Assembly: GCF_024586455.1 (NCBI RefSeq)
Contig: NC_065922.1
Coordinates: forward strand, 29,012,089 to 29,076,088
DNA: 64,000 nucleotides
Reading direction: 5' to 3'
DNA from: Bactrocera neohumeralis
Taxonomy: Eukaryota > Arthropoda > Insecta > Diptera > Tephritidae
Within the stretch, counting starts at the first letter, position 1. Each line of letters opens with the position of its first letter. The notes beneath the pieces were generated by a model that made no database searches, was not told the DNA's origin, and worked only from the letters and a program-made list of their open reading frames with translations. The translations under genes were made by a program, and so were the position numbers. Shown here in pieces: positions 34,941 through 46,235 of the stretch.

Positions 34941-36210
34941 CAAAAATAAAAAAAATTAAATGAATGAATTGAATGATTATTATAGCAGATCACTTCTCGA
35001 TATGAAGGTCCTGCTTGTTTATCTGATAGTTCACTTAGAATAAGGGACACTTTGGGAAATGAAATTTTGTCCACGAATTTAAATTATTGTAATTCTGCTA
35101 TCATACTCTATGAAGTTGCGAAGAGTATGCCATTGAATGAAACTTTTACGCCAGTGTGCTAAATATATTATAAACAGTATTTCAATGGCCAAATTTAATG
35201 AAAACTTTCTGTGCTGTTAAATTTTTAGAAGTTTTTACAATTTTTCTTCGTACACTCTTCAAAGCGCCTTGTGCTGGCCCACATCCATTAAATGCAGAAC
35301 AATATTTAAAGACTAATGTAAAAATCATACTTTAAGTGCGCAGCAAACATTTTCAGCAATAGTACAATTGACTTGAGCGTTGAGTGCAAGGGTAAATGGC
35401 TATTGCAAGAATGTCAGCACAATAGCAGTTGGCAATGCTGAAATGGCCAGTAAGCGCTCTATGCGTACTATCTTAGCTGTACAAACTGACACTGCACATC
35501 ATACACATTAAATTTCTAACCACAACAAAAATGCAGTCACACAATCAATGCTTGGTTGTTGTTGTTGCTTTTGTTGCCTTTGTATGACAATTTGCTACTT
35601 TTCTTGCAACTAAATAAATGCATTGTTCGGCAGCGTTGCTGCAGTTGCTTTCAATGGCAACATCGCCCCTTTCATAGCCGCTGCTCTTTTGTTTGATAGC
35701 TTAGCATTTTAGCTGTTGTTCTTGTTGCTGTTGCCATTTTGATTGTGTTATATGCTGCTCGTGCTTGCTGCTTGTTCTTATTTTTGTGTGCTTCTTCTTC
35801 TTTTTCTGTAATTACTCTTACAGTGCCGAGTTTTATTTGTTCGCTGGCACGCTTGTCATTCCATGTCCATTTCCACTTCAAAGCATCATCAAGTAAACAA
35901 CAACAGCAAGAACAACAATAATAACCAAGGCAATGGCAACAGCAGCAACAACAACTGCATTAACTACAGTTTCTATTGCTTTATTTAGTTGAGCTGGTTA
36001 ATGTTGTCCTTGGCTTTTGCTAACTAACAAAGTACTGGTGCCACTCATCGCTTGCTCCTTCGGACTCTTGCAGCGCTGAGGCCCGCTTCCACCCCTGTAA
36101 CGCTTCCCTAGTATGTCATGTCTCTTAGTTGCTTACATTTACTGTCCCTTCTCTCTGCATCTTCGCTATTTGCTTCAATATTTAACTTCTTGCTGTTGCT
36201 TGTCTTTGTA
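34941..36210. other. Non-repeat island, CAG/TTG-rich
   Basis: Contains GTTGTTGTTGCTTTTGTTGC (about 35550), CTTCTTCTTCTTTTTCTG (about 35793) and a CAACAACAGCAAGAACAAC run (about 35897) that continues to 35960. Composition is like fly leaders, introns or enhancers. No recognisable coding domain; the open frames at 35672-35921 are products of the triplet repeats. Confidence 0.35.
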
Positions 36211-36341
36211 CAGGGTGGTTCATATGTTGATATATTGATAATTCAATTATACTTTTTTGTGTTTTTTTTCTTTAAAAACAATGTGTGGCGAATATAGTTT
36301 CACTCATATAACTGCCTTCATGCCTTGATCCTCTTGGTTAC

Positions 36342-36371
36342 CAAAAAGTCTTACTATTTTTTGCCCACAGC
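36342..36371 (+). repeat. Solo mariner M1 right end
   Basis: AAAAAGTCTTACTATTTTTT followed by GCCCACAG is nearly identical to the right ends of the M1 elements at 18646-18673 and 26463-26487. No M1 internal sequence precedes it, so only a terminal remnant is left. Confidence 0.75.
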
Positions 36372-36639
36372 AGTATCTTACAAAAGGCTTGTTCGACAAG
36401 TCGTTTCAGTACGTCTAACTGCCTCAAATCGGTGCTTTCAGGCTTTTAGATAGCGAATTTAAAAAGAACTTTTGAAATATTTCCCAAATTTGGTTTTAAA
36501 GCTGTTTTACGGTTTTCATAACATATAGTTTCAACGAAAGATCGTTCAGTTAAATTTTCCTTTATGAGGTCTCTTTGGAGCTCACTTTTGAACAAAATGC
36601 AATCTTTAGCAGAATTTTGAATGGAAATTAAAGGATAGT

Positions 36640-37270
36640 TGAGCCCTTTGGCAGTTAGGCCAGCGCTGGGTACCATTAGCTCTTTCGCTGTCGCAAGATT
36701 CTTTTGGTCCAAGATGGATCGCAAGAGGTTCAATAAGTTCTTTGACCTTAGTAAATACCAACGAAAAGAGATAAGTCTAGACTTTCCGCAGTTGTAGATA
36801 TTCCAAGAAGGATCGCAATAAGTTATGTAATTTCTTCGGCCTTAGAACATACTTACTTTAGAATATATAGATAAGTCTTGACTTTCCCCAGTTGTAAAGG
36901 TTCTAACTGGTTATTGTCCCATCGGCATACACGCGGAAAGATGAAGTACCTAACCGGATGCTTGTTGTGGAAACTGTATGGAAGAAGTAGAGGTACAAAC
37001 TCCTCTAAGGTTTCATCATCTGTGGGCTCACACTTTCAGGTATCTCGCTTAGCTAGCGGAAATAGAAATACCTTAAACGTCTCAAAATAATTGTATTGAC
37101 CTCAAGATTTGTGGCCTCATCTATTCTGAGTACAAAAGTTTAAATTTTGTATTCATAGAGAACAATATTTAGTAGTACATATGCGACCCCTATTTTAAGG
37201 ACAGCCATAGAACCGAACCTAAAGTCGTTAAGTTTACTGCCTTCCGTATTTAAAAAAAAAAAAAAAAAAA
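36640..37270 (+). mobile_element. LOA/R1-like LINE, C-terminal relic with poly(A)
   Basis: SKMDRKRFNKFFDLSKYQRK (about 36712-36770) matches the DR--S--L--LSK segment before the LTGH block. VLTGYCPIGIHAER (about 36900-36940), followed by PDACCGNCMEEVEVQTPLRF (about 36955-37015) and a final WAHTFRYLA, matches the C-terminal Cys-His region (LTGHCPIG-HA, C--C---E). A run of 19 A at 37252-37270 is a likely poly(A) tail. Several stops. Confidence 0.7.
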
Positions 37271-37294
37271 TTATACACAAAATGGACCACCCTT

Positions 37295-38290
37295 TACTGC
37301 TGAACATTTCTTTACTCCCCCCCCACCTTTTCTTTGCGCTCCCTTTTGGTTGCCATTAACTATTAAGTTTGTAGCTGCTTTAAGCTGCAAATTATATTCT
37401 ACACTCGTTCTGATGAAGTGATTTCATGTCCGCACTTGAGTGTGAGTGTCCTTTGTCGGAAGTCCTGTGTGCTCATTTAACACACCCGCCCACCGTCTCG
37501 CGTTCTCTTTCGCTTTGTTCGGGTTGTAAATGTTGTTATTATTCATGTTTCGGTTGTTGTTTATTTTGTTTTCTTATAATTGTTGTTGCTGCGGCAAGGC
37601 GTGCGGCGGGCTAGATTACTCCATCATTTCATCACTACAACGGTGCCGCAACACCACCCGTTGCCAGCAACTATTCTTGGAATAATTTCGTATTCTGCTA
37701 TTTAGTTGTTGCTGTTGTTTCATGCTTGTGTTTTTAAATTTTGTTTGTTGCGCGTGTTTTTTGGTTTCTTGTTGTCTTGTGTTGCCTAATGGCGAGTCTT
37801 CTTCAGCAGGTTGTCAATGTTGGCTGCTTTGTCAGCTCTTCTTTGGTGACTTAACATAATGATTTTCAATTGACTTTTAAATTAGTTCACTTAGAATGCT
37901 GATAACCATCATTACTCTTCTTTGCACTAGCCTGTTGTGTGTGTGTGTGTGTGTGGCTTGGTGGTGGCGTAAAAAATATATTTTTCTGAAATGGTATTGC
38001 ACTCATGACTTTTGTGAAGAGGTTGTAATATCTAGACTAGTTTGGAACACTGACTCGTGATGAGTCCAAGAACTCCTTGCCTACTATAAAACGGGATGAT
38101 TTTTCAGGTTAATAAAACTTAACTTTTGAGCTCCGAAACTGGATTATCCAGTTTAGTCACATAAGTGCTGGAATCCAAGGTGGATACATGAGATTATTCC
38201 AACCAAGCTTGCTTAGTTTCTGATGATATTATATTCTGATGATACATAGTTTGTAGCCTGGAGTTGGCCTGATGGATTACAATTCCTCTT
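37295..38290. other. Non-repeat island, GTT- and GT-rich
   Basis: Contains TTGTTGTTTATTTTGTTTTC and related triplet runs, and a (GT)10-like tract at about 37936-37954. The frame at 37426-37614 encodes a Cys/Ser-rich low-complexity peptide with no family match. About 38040-38290 may hold decayed LINE sequence, but nothing is readable. Confidence 0.3.
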
Positions 38291-38294
38291 CTTT

Positions 38295-38640
38295 TGACCG
38301 GTCGACCACTCCTGGGACATTTATTTTTTCAGACGGTCCAATTGCTGACAATAGAGGTTCGTATAAAGAGTATGGTCGTGGGGGAGCAGCTCATAGTTTA
38401 TGATTCACTGCCAATCCCACCAAACACAGCCATTTGCACTAGTTCACCGCCATTCTCAACGATCGTTTGGCTTGCCGTCGTAAATGACCCACTTTTTGCC
38501 AGCAGTTTTCATCCACTTTAGGAATGGATTAATTTTGTTGCGCCTTAGCAACGATTCGCAGATGAAAATTCGGTCTACGCGGTTTTTTGCATTATGTAGT
38601 ACGGCACCCAGACATCGCGCTTCTTTTTATATTAAAACCT
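38295..38640 (-). mobile_element. Mariner M2-like relic, antisense
   Basis: On the minus strand NKINPFLKWMKTAGKKWVIY (about 38540-38483) corresponds to the FLKRMVTGDEKWI block. GDE has become AGK, so the first catalytic Asp is lost. It continues with RQAKRSLRMAVN, a CVWWDW-like LCLVGLAVNH, and a Y-L-AA block matching the usual IIHYELL. Only the middle third of the transposase is present. Confidence 0.65.
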
Positions 38641-39175
38641 GTTTAAATGGTTCCAAACGGGCTCATGAATGGTCGAAAGAGTGTTTATATAGTGGTTGGA
38701 CTCGAGAGTACCATTATGTTATTGATATTTTCGGCAATTGATGGTAAGATGACCAGCATTGCAGCATTGGTAGAGAAAATATTACTGATAGCTTTTATGT
38801 ATGAAGCTAGCAGGTTAAGCTAATCTAGAGCCCTAGAAAATATCTAATTTTAACATAGTAATGTTAGAGAAATTGAGCTGCTCTATTCTCAGTTTTATTA
38901 AACTTTATATTGTTGTGTAAAAAACTTTGCATATTGACATTTGAATACAAAGTGGCGGTTACTTTACTAATGTTCGGGATCACCTTTTTCAAGAGTGCCG
39001 CGACTGGCGTAGGTTTATCTAGGAACTCTTGCCATGTAGAGCAAAATAATATTGAAATAGGCATCGACCGACTGATGCACTCAATATACTCTTTCATAAC
39101 CTGTCCACAGACGTAAATATGTATGTGCTATTAGAATTAAGGAAATAGGAGAATGAAGTCGGAAACAGTAGGGAT
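38641..39175. other. No recognisable feature
   Basis: Open frames at 38864-39116 on both strands have no recognisable domain. No repeat family is seen. Confidence 0.3.
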
Positions 39176-39179
39176 ATAA

Positions 39180-39665
39180 TGCCGTCTTATATCAGCAAAA
39201 TATAAGCAAATATTACTATTACCTCCCAAAGTTAGACTTAGTCACATTCAAGTAAGAATTCTCTCTAGCGGTATAGTAGGGGGAAGGATACTACCGCCAC
39301 CTATACCAACGTACTATGGGGGTCCAGATATAGCACATACAGACTTACAGCTACCATAACGACGCCATGGCCTCTTGAAGAGCATGCGATAAAAATGAAC
39401 CTGTTTTATAATAATAGTTGCAGCTTCAAGGAACGGTTTCCCACATTCTCTGTGAATACCCAGATCTATTGCAAATCCAGCACAAAATACTTGGAACCCA
39501 ACAAACACTATACCTTGAATGGTTGTTCACCAAAAGTATAACGCCAAATAAAAGCAAAACGATAAGAGGCTAAAAGGTCCAACAACACTGCATTAAAATA
39601 GCGCATCTAGCGTTAATTGAGCCCATGGCGGCAGAACTCCTTCCACACCTACCTACCTAAGCATT
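39180..39665 (+). mobile_element. LOA/R1-like LINE, C-terminal end
   Basis: Around 39415-39535 one frame reads GTVSHILCEYPDLLQIQHKI then LGTQQTLYLEWLFTKS. This matches the C-terminal (C)--E-E-TV-H-LCECPAL---R---LG block of fly LINEs. The region ends ACCTACCTACCTAA near 39658, like the PTYPT ends of related copies. The first Cys pair is lost by frame changes. Confidence 0.65.
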
Positions 39666-39869
39666 GATGCTACAGATTATTAGACAGAGAAAATGATTTT
39701 GCTTCACTATTCACTAATGATTTTCGTATCCCAAAGTGTCATTATTTTTCAGCTATTTCATTAAATTTTAAAACTTATTAATTTCTAAATAACTGTATGT
39801 ACTATTCTCATAAAGAGAAACAAAGAATACGAGTAAAAGACTCAAAGGCGCAGTTTTAAGAATATATAA

Positions 39870-40960
39870 GTAAGAAAGACCTAATTTCGGATGCAACCCA
39901 ACATTTTTTACTCTTGAAACTTCCAGGAATCAAAGCCAGAGCAATACCTTCAGGTGTGAAACGTCAACCAGATGATCGGATTTTAAGCAATTGCAATCAT
40001 ACATTGACCGTTATATTCGGTAAAAAGTTTGTTAGAAAAACGAAAGTCTTTATATGTAGTATATGGGAGTTGGGGTAGTATTGAACCGACTTTATATATT
40101 AACAATTCTTTTTTATTGGCGTGGAAACCGCTTACTATTTCTACTACTATTTAACTATTACCATGTACTAAAAAAATTTTGCCTGGGTTTCATATGGAGC
40201 AAAGTTAGTCGGATGTTTGAAATTTCTGATAATAGTTATATGGGGACTAGGTCAAGTTTGCGCCCAATTTTATCTATTTTAGGAACAAAAATAGATTGTT
40301 ATGACTAAGACATGATTTGTGATTTTCATTGATATATCTGAAATAATGGCTGATATATGCAGTATATACTGGTAGTCAGTTCAAAAATTCTTATATAAGG
40401 TATATGGGGACTCAGGGAAGTTTTGACATGATTCAATCCATTTTAGACACACAGACATACCATTGTTATGAAAAGGTATCCCTGAATTTAAATTATGTAC
40501 CTCACATATTAACCGATATTTGTCGTAAGAAGTCAACTATAGGTACTGCGGTCCAAATACTCGGTACCTAGGGTGGACAATTTATAGTCATAAGCTGGCA
40601 TAATCCAAAGGAATTATTCATGCAAAGTTTTTTCCGTTATATTAATTGCTTCTTGATTTGCACACTGGAAAGGAAAGAGTCAGATGAAATTAAAATTGTG
40701 ACGAATGTACTAAATTAAGTCGAAATCGGTGTGTTGGGTCTTGGGATAAACATAATATTTCACCGAAAAGAGGGCGGTGCCACGCCCATCGTAAAATTTT
40801 CACACCGGCTCCTTTAAAGTTCTTCCATATCATCTCGAGAGTAAAATTTAATGTCTCTGGCGCATTTGATTTTTAATTTATTGCTCTTTAAGTAGTTTTC
40901 AACACAATTGTTATATGGATAATACTATAACTGCAAATGAGGTTAACCTAAATTACAACA
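39870..40960 (-). repeat. Dispersed repeat family B, inverted copy
   Basis: Reverse-complement matches to 6241-7290 in matching order: GGCGGTGCCACGCCC, AATTTTCACACCGGCTCC, AATTTATTGCTCTT, AAGTCAACTATAGGTA and ATTAACCGATATTTG. Also contains several TATATGGGGACT or TATGGGAGT-type words that recur at about 120- to 180-bp intervals. Interrupted near 40107 by a short LINE tail. Non-coding. Confidence 0.7.
40096..40160 (-). mobile_element. Probable short LINE 3'-tail insertion
   Basis: TTCTTTTTATTGGCGTGGAA followed by ACCGCTTACTATT at about 40106-40138 is the reverse complement of the RTE-like LINE tail (GTAAGCGGTGTCTACGCCAA). TATTAACAAT on the left and TTTAACTATT on the right could be a diverged target duplication. 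Less clean than the two other tail insertions. Confidence 0.6.
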
Positions 40961-42180
40961 ACAACCAAAGCATAATGCAATTCATTTAAAATTAACTAGA
41001 AAAATGCCAGTTAACTTTCAGTTTTGACACGTTTCGTGTTCGAGCATTTTTAATTAGCTATGTAAATTGGAATAATTGGATAAAAGTTGGTTCAGAAAAG
41101 CTAATCCACATACGGATAAATACACATATGTATATGCATACCTACAACGCTGCTAATTCATATACGAATACATAATTGCATTTATTTAAAGCGGCGACCA
41201 AATTTCACCTTGAATTGTGCCATAAATAATACTTGTCCGCAGCTAATAATATAACTACTGCAACAACAAATCATAGAGGGTAGATTAAATAATACTTAAA
41301 ATAGTAGAACAATTAAATTTACAAGCTAAGGTGGCAGACAGCCAATTACTAACGCAAATGCCAGCGTTTATGGCTGCCACATAAATGTAAATAATGGAAT
41401 TATTGCGCCAAACCCACAATTGCATTACACTCACACACATACACACACATGGACTCACATGCACTCACGCAGGTACGTGCAGTAATCCACTTGCAGTAGT
41501 GCATTTCGCCAATTGCAATTAATTAAAATTTATGTGTGACATTTATGCGAATTTTTATGTTTATCATACGCCATGTACGCCCGCCGCTGTAATTTTGTGA
41601 GCGCCTGCACCTATAATTACGTGCACACTCATGCAATATATATGCACGCAGGCGGGTATAAATATTTATGAGCGTGCAAAGTTGCAAGTACAAAGTGTGT
41701 TTGTTTGTTTGTTTGTAATTTTTTGGATTTCTAAAACTTAATAACTCACGTAGCACGGTGGCTAATGCCGCGGGCAGAGCGTGCGTTGGGTTCAACAATA
41801 TTATGCGCTGTAATCGAAACAATTGAAATTATTAATGCATTCATATTAAATTCATTACACTTGGACACATAGAAAAAAGTCCCTTTGGGCATCTGGCAGT
41901 GGCACTCCACCTCCGCCTCCAGCTACTTCGGGCTTTTGTTCTATATTTAATGGCATTTATTAAATTAGTTATTTAAAATAACTGAATTGCTGAGAGCATT
42001 AAATTTGCTGATGGAATTTGCACAAAGGTCAGCTGAGTTTATTAGTCACACAGTAAGTTATTGATAAAAGTGCTGTAATTTAATTGGTATACATTTGTTG
42101 GTCACCTGGTTTATGTGTAAGAACAAATTGAATGCTAATCAAATTTATTTTATAATAATTTTGTCAAGGAATGTAGCGAT
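40961..42180. other. Non-repeat island
   Basis: Contains CA-rich microsatellite at 41425-41460 and a TTTG repeat at about 41699-41716. The minus-strand frame at 41523-41822 has no recognisable domain. Candidate host intergenic DNA with no defined function. Confidence 0.35.
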
Positions 42181-42184
42181 GTAT

Positions 42185-42330
42185 TGAGTAGTAATCTGTG
42201 CCAAATTGAAGATACCTTGACGTAGAAAAGAGTGTTCCATACAAAGAATTTAGTTTGATCGGTCAGTGGTATGGCAGCTTGTATATGTTATAGTTATCCG
42301 ATATCGACGGTTCCCACAAATGAAAAGCAT
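42185..42330 (-). repeat. Dispersed repeat family A, fragment
   Basis: TATAGTTATCCGATATCGAC and ATGGCAGCTTGTATATG, with AGTTTGATCGGTCAG, correspond on the minus strand to the family-A block GATATCGGATCACTATA - CATATAGCTGCCAT - ACTGAACGATC at about 32038-32090. Confidence 0.5.
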
Positions 42331-42539
42331 CATGGTTAAAAAAATGAAATAGGCGCATAGTGAATGTTATCTAATTCGTTCAATATTATTAGATTACCCT
42401 GAATAAAGGGACATTGCAAAAAGCTAAAGCGAGACCTACTTCTCAGAGCCCCAGAAAACATATTTTTCAGTGACGTATCGAGCAGACTGAACTTGATTGC
42501 GAGCATGACAGTGCTAGTATTGTTCGCTTCGTCTTCTTC

Positions 42540-43235
42540 TTTACTAGCGCCAGTCGTTTCTTCTTTTCACTATTTGGAACCAATTAAGGATACCAAATGC
42601 AGCCAGGTCCTTCTCTACCTGATTTCTCCAACGGAGTGGCGGTCTTTCCCTTCCTGTGCTTACCTCGGCGGGTACTGAAACGAAAATCTTCAAAGCTGGA
42701 GAGTTCTCTTTCATTTGGACTACATCTCCTGATTCGCTGGACTGTGTCAATGTCGCCGATACAATGCGTAAAGAACTGTAAATCTTCCGCAAAACTTTTC
42801 TCTCGAACACTCCTAAGCCATGCTCTCTGCACCTTACAGCAAGATGCGAATGATGAGGGACTTTTAGAGTTTGGTCCTTGTTCGTCGAGAGAGGACTTTA
42901 CTGTTCATTTGCCTACTCGGTCCTTAGTAGCAGTTATTGGAAAAAGTGAATCAGCGTTGGAAAACAAGGCTGATATTGCTGATTGACGCTTGTTCCGAGA
43001 TAGACTAAATTATCTGAAACTTGGAAGTTATGACTGCCAACTATGACTTGTGAGCCAAGAAGTAAATACGACGACTGTTTGTTTGATAGCAGAATATATT
43101 TCGTCTTGTCCATACGCTTCGCTGCCTTTTCCAATAAGGAGAAAGCAGATCTAACGGCACGGTTGTTGAGGCCAATGATATCAATATAATCGGCGTATGG
43201 CAGCAATTGCACACTCTTAAAGAAGATTGTACTTT
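42540..43235 (-). mobile_element. RTE-like LINE, RT C-terminal relic, antisense
   Basis: On the minus strand LLPYADYIDIIGLNNRAVRS (about 43206-43150) carries RT motif C, with the usual AYADD changed to PYADY. KYILLSNKQSSYLLLGSQVI, FQVSDNLVYLGTSVN and, further on, MFERKVLRKIYSSLRI follow in the same order as in the copy at 20695-21955. It ends in a GRPPLRW-QVEKDLAAFG block (about 42640-42590). The ANRCYFGLIRQL segment is partly deleted. Confidence 0.8.
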
Positions 43236-43259
43236 CTTTAGTTACATGATAGGGTAGTC

Positions 43260-44330
43260 CCTTTGTCTAAAACCTCACTTAGGTTAGCCGTGACCCCAGG
43301 ATCCTCACAAGTTGGCCACCTTATCTTACGCAAGTGTTACTTACGTTTCCTAGCTCGGCAGCGAGGATGAAATAGTACGAATTGGGTATAGTCCTACAAC
43401 TGAAACTGCTTATCTAGACATAAAGCCATACCATTACATAAATTGCTACGTGGGACTATTCTGGACAGGAAGCTCTCATGAATGTAGAATGGTGGGAGTA
43501 GCGCCTCAAGTGTCTCATTACCGCTACACAGCAATTTATGGCGATTATGACTTACGGTATATTGGTATGGTCACCAAGAACGGATAATAAATACGCTGTA
43601 AGATGTATGGAGGGCATACAAATAGCAACCAGTATTTGTATTAGTGGAGATTCCAGAAAAATTTCTAGCTGGGTACTTAACGTAATTTGCTCGACGGACA
43701 GTCGACAAACTTGTTCAGTAAGCAAATTACAGCTAAGTCAGCTTTTAGACTAGGGAATCCTCCCTTTTAGAACGCCAAAGGGTATTCTTTGATAGTAACA
43801 AAGTTCCTATTTCCTGCCATTACCACGGATTTTCAAAATTTTACTGAATTGAATCTGAGTTCAATCCACAATATCGCTTTTCCTTCCAGAAAACAGTGGG
43901 AAAGGGGCGAAGTAGAGTAGTAGTAGCGCTGAGATAAGCAACTATACGGATTATGCCAAACTAGATAACCGAGTGGGAGGTGTCGTCTTCTCTGCAAAAT
44001 TAGATACCAATATTGCCGCACATGTCGATTAATGAAATTTAAAATGAATGATATTAGAGCTCTACTAACAGGTCACTGTCTAATAGGCAGACAAGCCAGT
44101 AGACTAAGAACGCATCTAAACGATTATTTAGAATCTGTCCGGAGGGAGAAGAGGAGAAGACTACCAAACATCTTCTTTGCGTTTGTAAATTTCTATATAT
44201 GAAAAGTATTGGAATATCGCATATCGGTCGAGGGTATTTTGACGACATCTTGGAGGTTGCTCAGATAAACTTTTCGTACTAATAAATTTCATTAAAAGCA
44301 CGGGGTGGTCTAGAAGCTATTTCTTCTGCG
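43260..44330 (+). mobile_element. LOA/R1-like LINE, RT end to C-terminus
   Basis: Reads in order: KAIPLHKLLRGTI (about 43420), then MAIMTYGILVWSPRTDNKYA and VRCMEGIQIATSICISGDSR (43538-43660, thumb region), VGGVVFSAKLDTNIA preceded by YTDYAKLDN (about 43945-44015; RNase H start, with YTDGSK changed to YTDYAK), and LTGHCLIGRQASRLRTHLND (about 44068-44130). The final segment is FDDILEVAQINF-like, near 44235-44270. The middle and end of RNase H are deleted and several frames are needed. Confidence 0.75.
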
Positions 44331-44929
44331 ATTACTGCTAAAGGTCCATATCCAGCTTTTAAGCAATTGCTCAAGAAAAAAAATTAATTATTTCTTGAGC
44401 TGTAGTCAAGTAATTTTGACAGGTGGTTATGAATTGTGAATGATCCACATTGGAAGAGCAAGAGAAGATAAACAATGAAAATAAACTAATGTGTGTAAGT
44501 ATATAAATATTTTCATCGCGATTTAAGGAATATGGATGAAGATTGGTAGTTTTTATACCAAAATTCAAAATGAACTATACATCATAACAATGATTTTAAC
44601 TAATTTAGGAAGAATTTAACGATTACTTTGAATTTCCTTCAAGAAAAAATTGTTGATTTCATGTTTCTCCGCAAAACCAGGTTTGCCATATTCGCATTTT
44701 ATTGAAAAAATTAGTACTAGATTTCTTTAGAGCTGCATACTAGCACAAGAAAATTTATCGCAGGAAATTTTCTTGACCATTTCTTAAGCGTTTTTTTATA
44801 TGAAGTTTTGACATTTCTTGAGAACTGGATACTAAGCTTAAAATAAAAAGTCAAAGCTTGTTGGCTTGAGTAAATTAAAAAAAAGTTGTTGACCTGCCTT
44901 TGTAAAAGAAAAGGAAGAATATATACAAA
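44331..44929. other. No recognisable feature
   Basis: AT-rich spacer between a LINE relic and the minisatellite. TTCTTGAG words recur several times (44374, 44391, 44749-44820) without clear periodicity. Confidence 0.3.
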
Positions 44930-45233
44930 AAGCCAAAGGTTGGCTAAACATAAACAGAGGGATCATTGACCTCACATGAAGTAAAAGCAGGGATCACTGA
45001 TCTTATATATTAAACATATGTTGTTGTCTTTGATAAAGTTAAACAAAGGAGTTATTAAAGAATGGGTAAAAGGTTGTTGAATTGGCTAGATTTAAAGAAA
45101 GGTTGGCTCAAGGTAAACAAAATAGTAATTGACTCTATAAAAGTAAACAAAGGGTAATTGATCTTATAAAATTAAAAAAAAAAACGGTCAAACGTTGATG
45201 ACTGGACTTAATGTAAACAAAAGCTTTTGAGGA
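44930..45233 (+). repeat. Degenerate minisatellite, first locus
   Basis: Repeated words of the type AAACA-A-GG-TCATTGA-CT-A: CATAAACAGAGGGATCATTG followed by ACCTCA (about 44949-44974), GGGATCACTGATCTTATA (about 44992), AGTAAACAAAGGGTAATTGA (about 45140-45160) and TTAATGTAAACAAAAGC (about 45209-45226). The same unit type builds the array at 56445-57085. Units are about 25-45 bp and much diverged. Confidence 0.7.
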
Positions 45234-46235
45234 AAAGTGACTGCAGTAGCATACGCTGATTACATACTGCTGATGGTATCAGTGATCTTTCCTTCCACAA
45301 TCAGTGGGGATATGAAAAAAGAGCACTACGAAGGTTGCACCACTAGTCAGCGAATACGGGTCTAGGTACAAACCCTAGTAAAACGGAACTGATGCCTTCC
45401 ACCAGTAAAACCAAAACAAATAAATTAAATTTTTCCTCGCTCAGTGGTGCAAAAATTTATCTGTCTTTCACGGCAGAATACTTAGCTGATACCAAACTGT
45501 AAAACACTGGAAAAGTAGCATTAAAAAAAGAATAAATAAATATGGTCTACTACACCTGCAAAAAACTGCTTGATCTGGAGTCTTAAATCAAATATATTCA
45601 TTTGGATGTGTACGGTCGTCATTACACCAATTGTGGCTTGTGGCTCATGGAGGACTGGTTTGCTTGCCAGTACTGAAGAAACAGTATCCGGAAATTAAAT
45701 AGAATGTAGAATATAAGGGCAATCTCTGCGGAAGTTACCTGCATCCAAAGGGGTCACTGACCCCGTAATATAAATATGGGTTGCTGCCTGGGTTAAAGGG
45801 AAACAAAAGGGTTTTTAAGGAAAGAGTAAAAGGTTGACCTAGCATGTAAGCAAAGGTTGGTATATGGTAAAAAAAATGGTCAAGGGAATTATCCGTTTAC
45901 TAAACTCAGTTAGTATTCTAAAAGCGAAAGTACTGCGTATAAACAAGGTCTGTGAAGTTCTGGAATTCTGTCCTCCGACTGTGTTTCTCAGGCAAAAGTG
46001 GCTGCTGGTGAGGTACTGCTCTGAAGCACATCTTATTTCAAGGAATATTCATCCTCCTACAATTGTAGTGGTATTTACCGGACATTTTTCAATAAACATT
46101 TATGCCGTATGGCTAAAAATCAAGTTGGTCGCATGCTGTACGGAAGTATTTGAGGCGGAAACCTCCAGGCACTATCTCCTCCATTGTTCAGCCCTGGCAA
46201 GTCTAAGATTGAAACATACTTGAAATGATACTTTC
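45234..46235 (+). mobile_element. LOA/R1-like LINE with minisatellite units inside
   Basis: VAYADYILLMVSVIFPSTIS (about 45247-45305) is RT motif C, with AYADD changed to AYADY. Thumb-region residues follow: a GVNPSKTEL-like piece read across frames near 45360, SLSGAKIYLSFTAEYLADTK-like near 45440-45500, and TPIVACGSWRTGLL near 45628. From 45880, IRLLNSVSILKAKVLRINKV matches the RNase H middle, and GGNLQALSPPLFSPGKSK / TSRHYLLHCSALASLRLKHT (46155-46220) matches the C-terminal TIEHFL-CPAL-RLR-K--G block. Between 45745 and 45870 sit minisatellite-like units, including a perfect 15-bp palindrome. Confidence 0.75.
45745..45870 (+). repeat. Minisatellite units lying within the LINE
   Basis: GGGGTCACTGACCCC at 45750-45764 is a perfect palindrome around a central C. 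It is followed by TTAAAGGGAAACAAAAGGG, AAGAGTAAAAGGTTGACC and ATGTAAGCAAAGGTTGG, all variants of the minisatellite unit of 44930-45233 and 56445-57085. Confidence 0.65.

Larger units (their letters stand above)
36211..37294. mobile_element. Composite element bounded by GGGTGGT inverted ends
   Basis: TA|CAGGGTGGTTCATATG at the left and ATGGACCACCCTT|TA at the right are inverted matches over about 15 bp, with TA just outside both, consistent with a Tc1/mariner-superfamily transposon. The interior holds no transposase but contains a lone mariner M1 right end and a LOA/R1-like LINE with an A19 tail (separate entries). It could be a non-autonomous element that collected insertions. The ends could also match by chance. 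Confidence 0.5.

Noticed and set aside
37252..37270. A19 run as the poly(A) tail of a processed host pseudogene
   Set aside because: The sequence upstream reads as LINE C-terminal residues, so the tail belongs to a retroelement.
45864..46223. 119-codon frame as a host gene
   Set aside because: Its end matches the C-terminal HYLLHCSALASLRLK block of a LINE; it is a retroelement relic.
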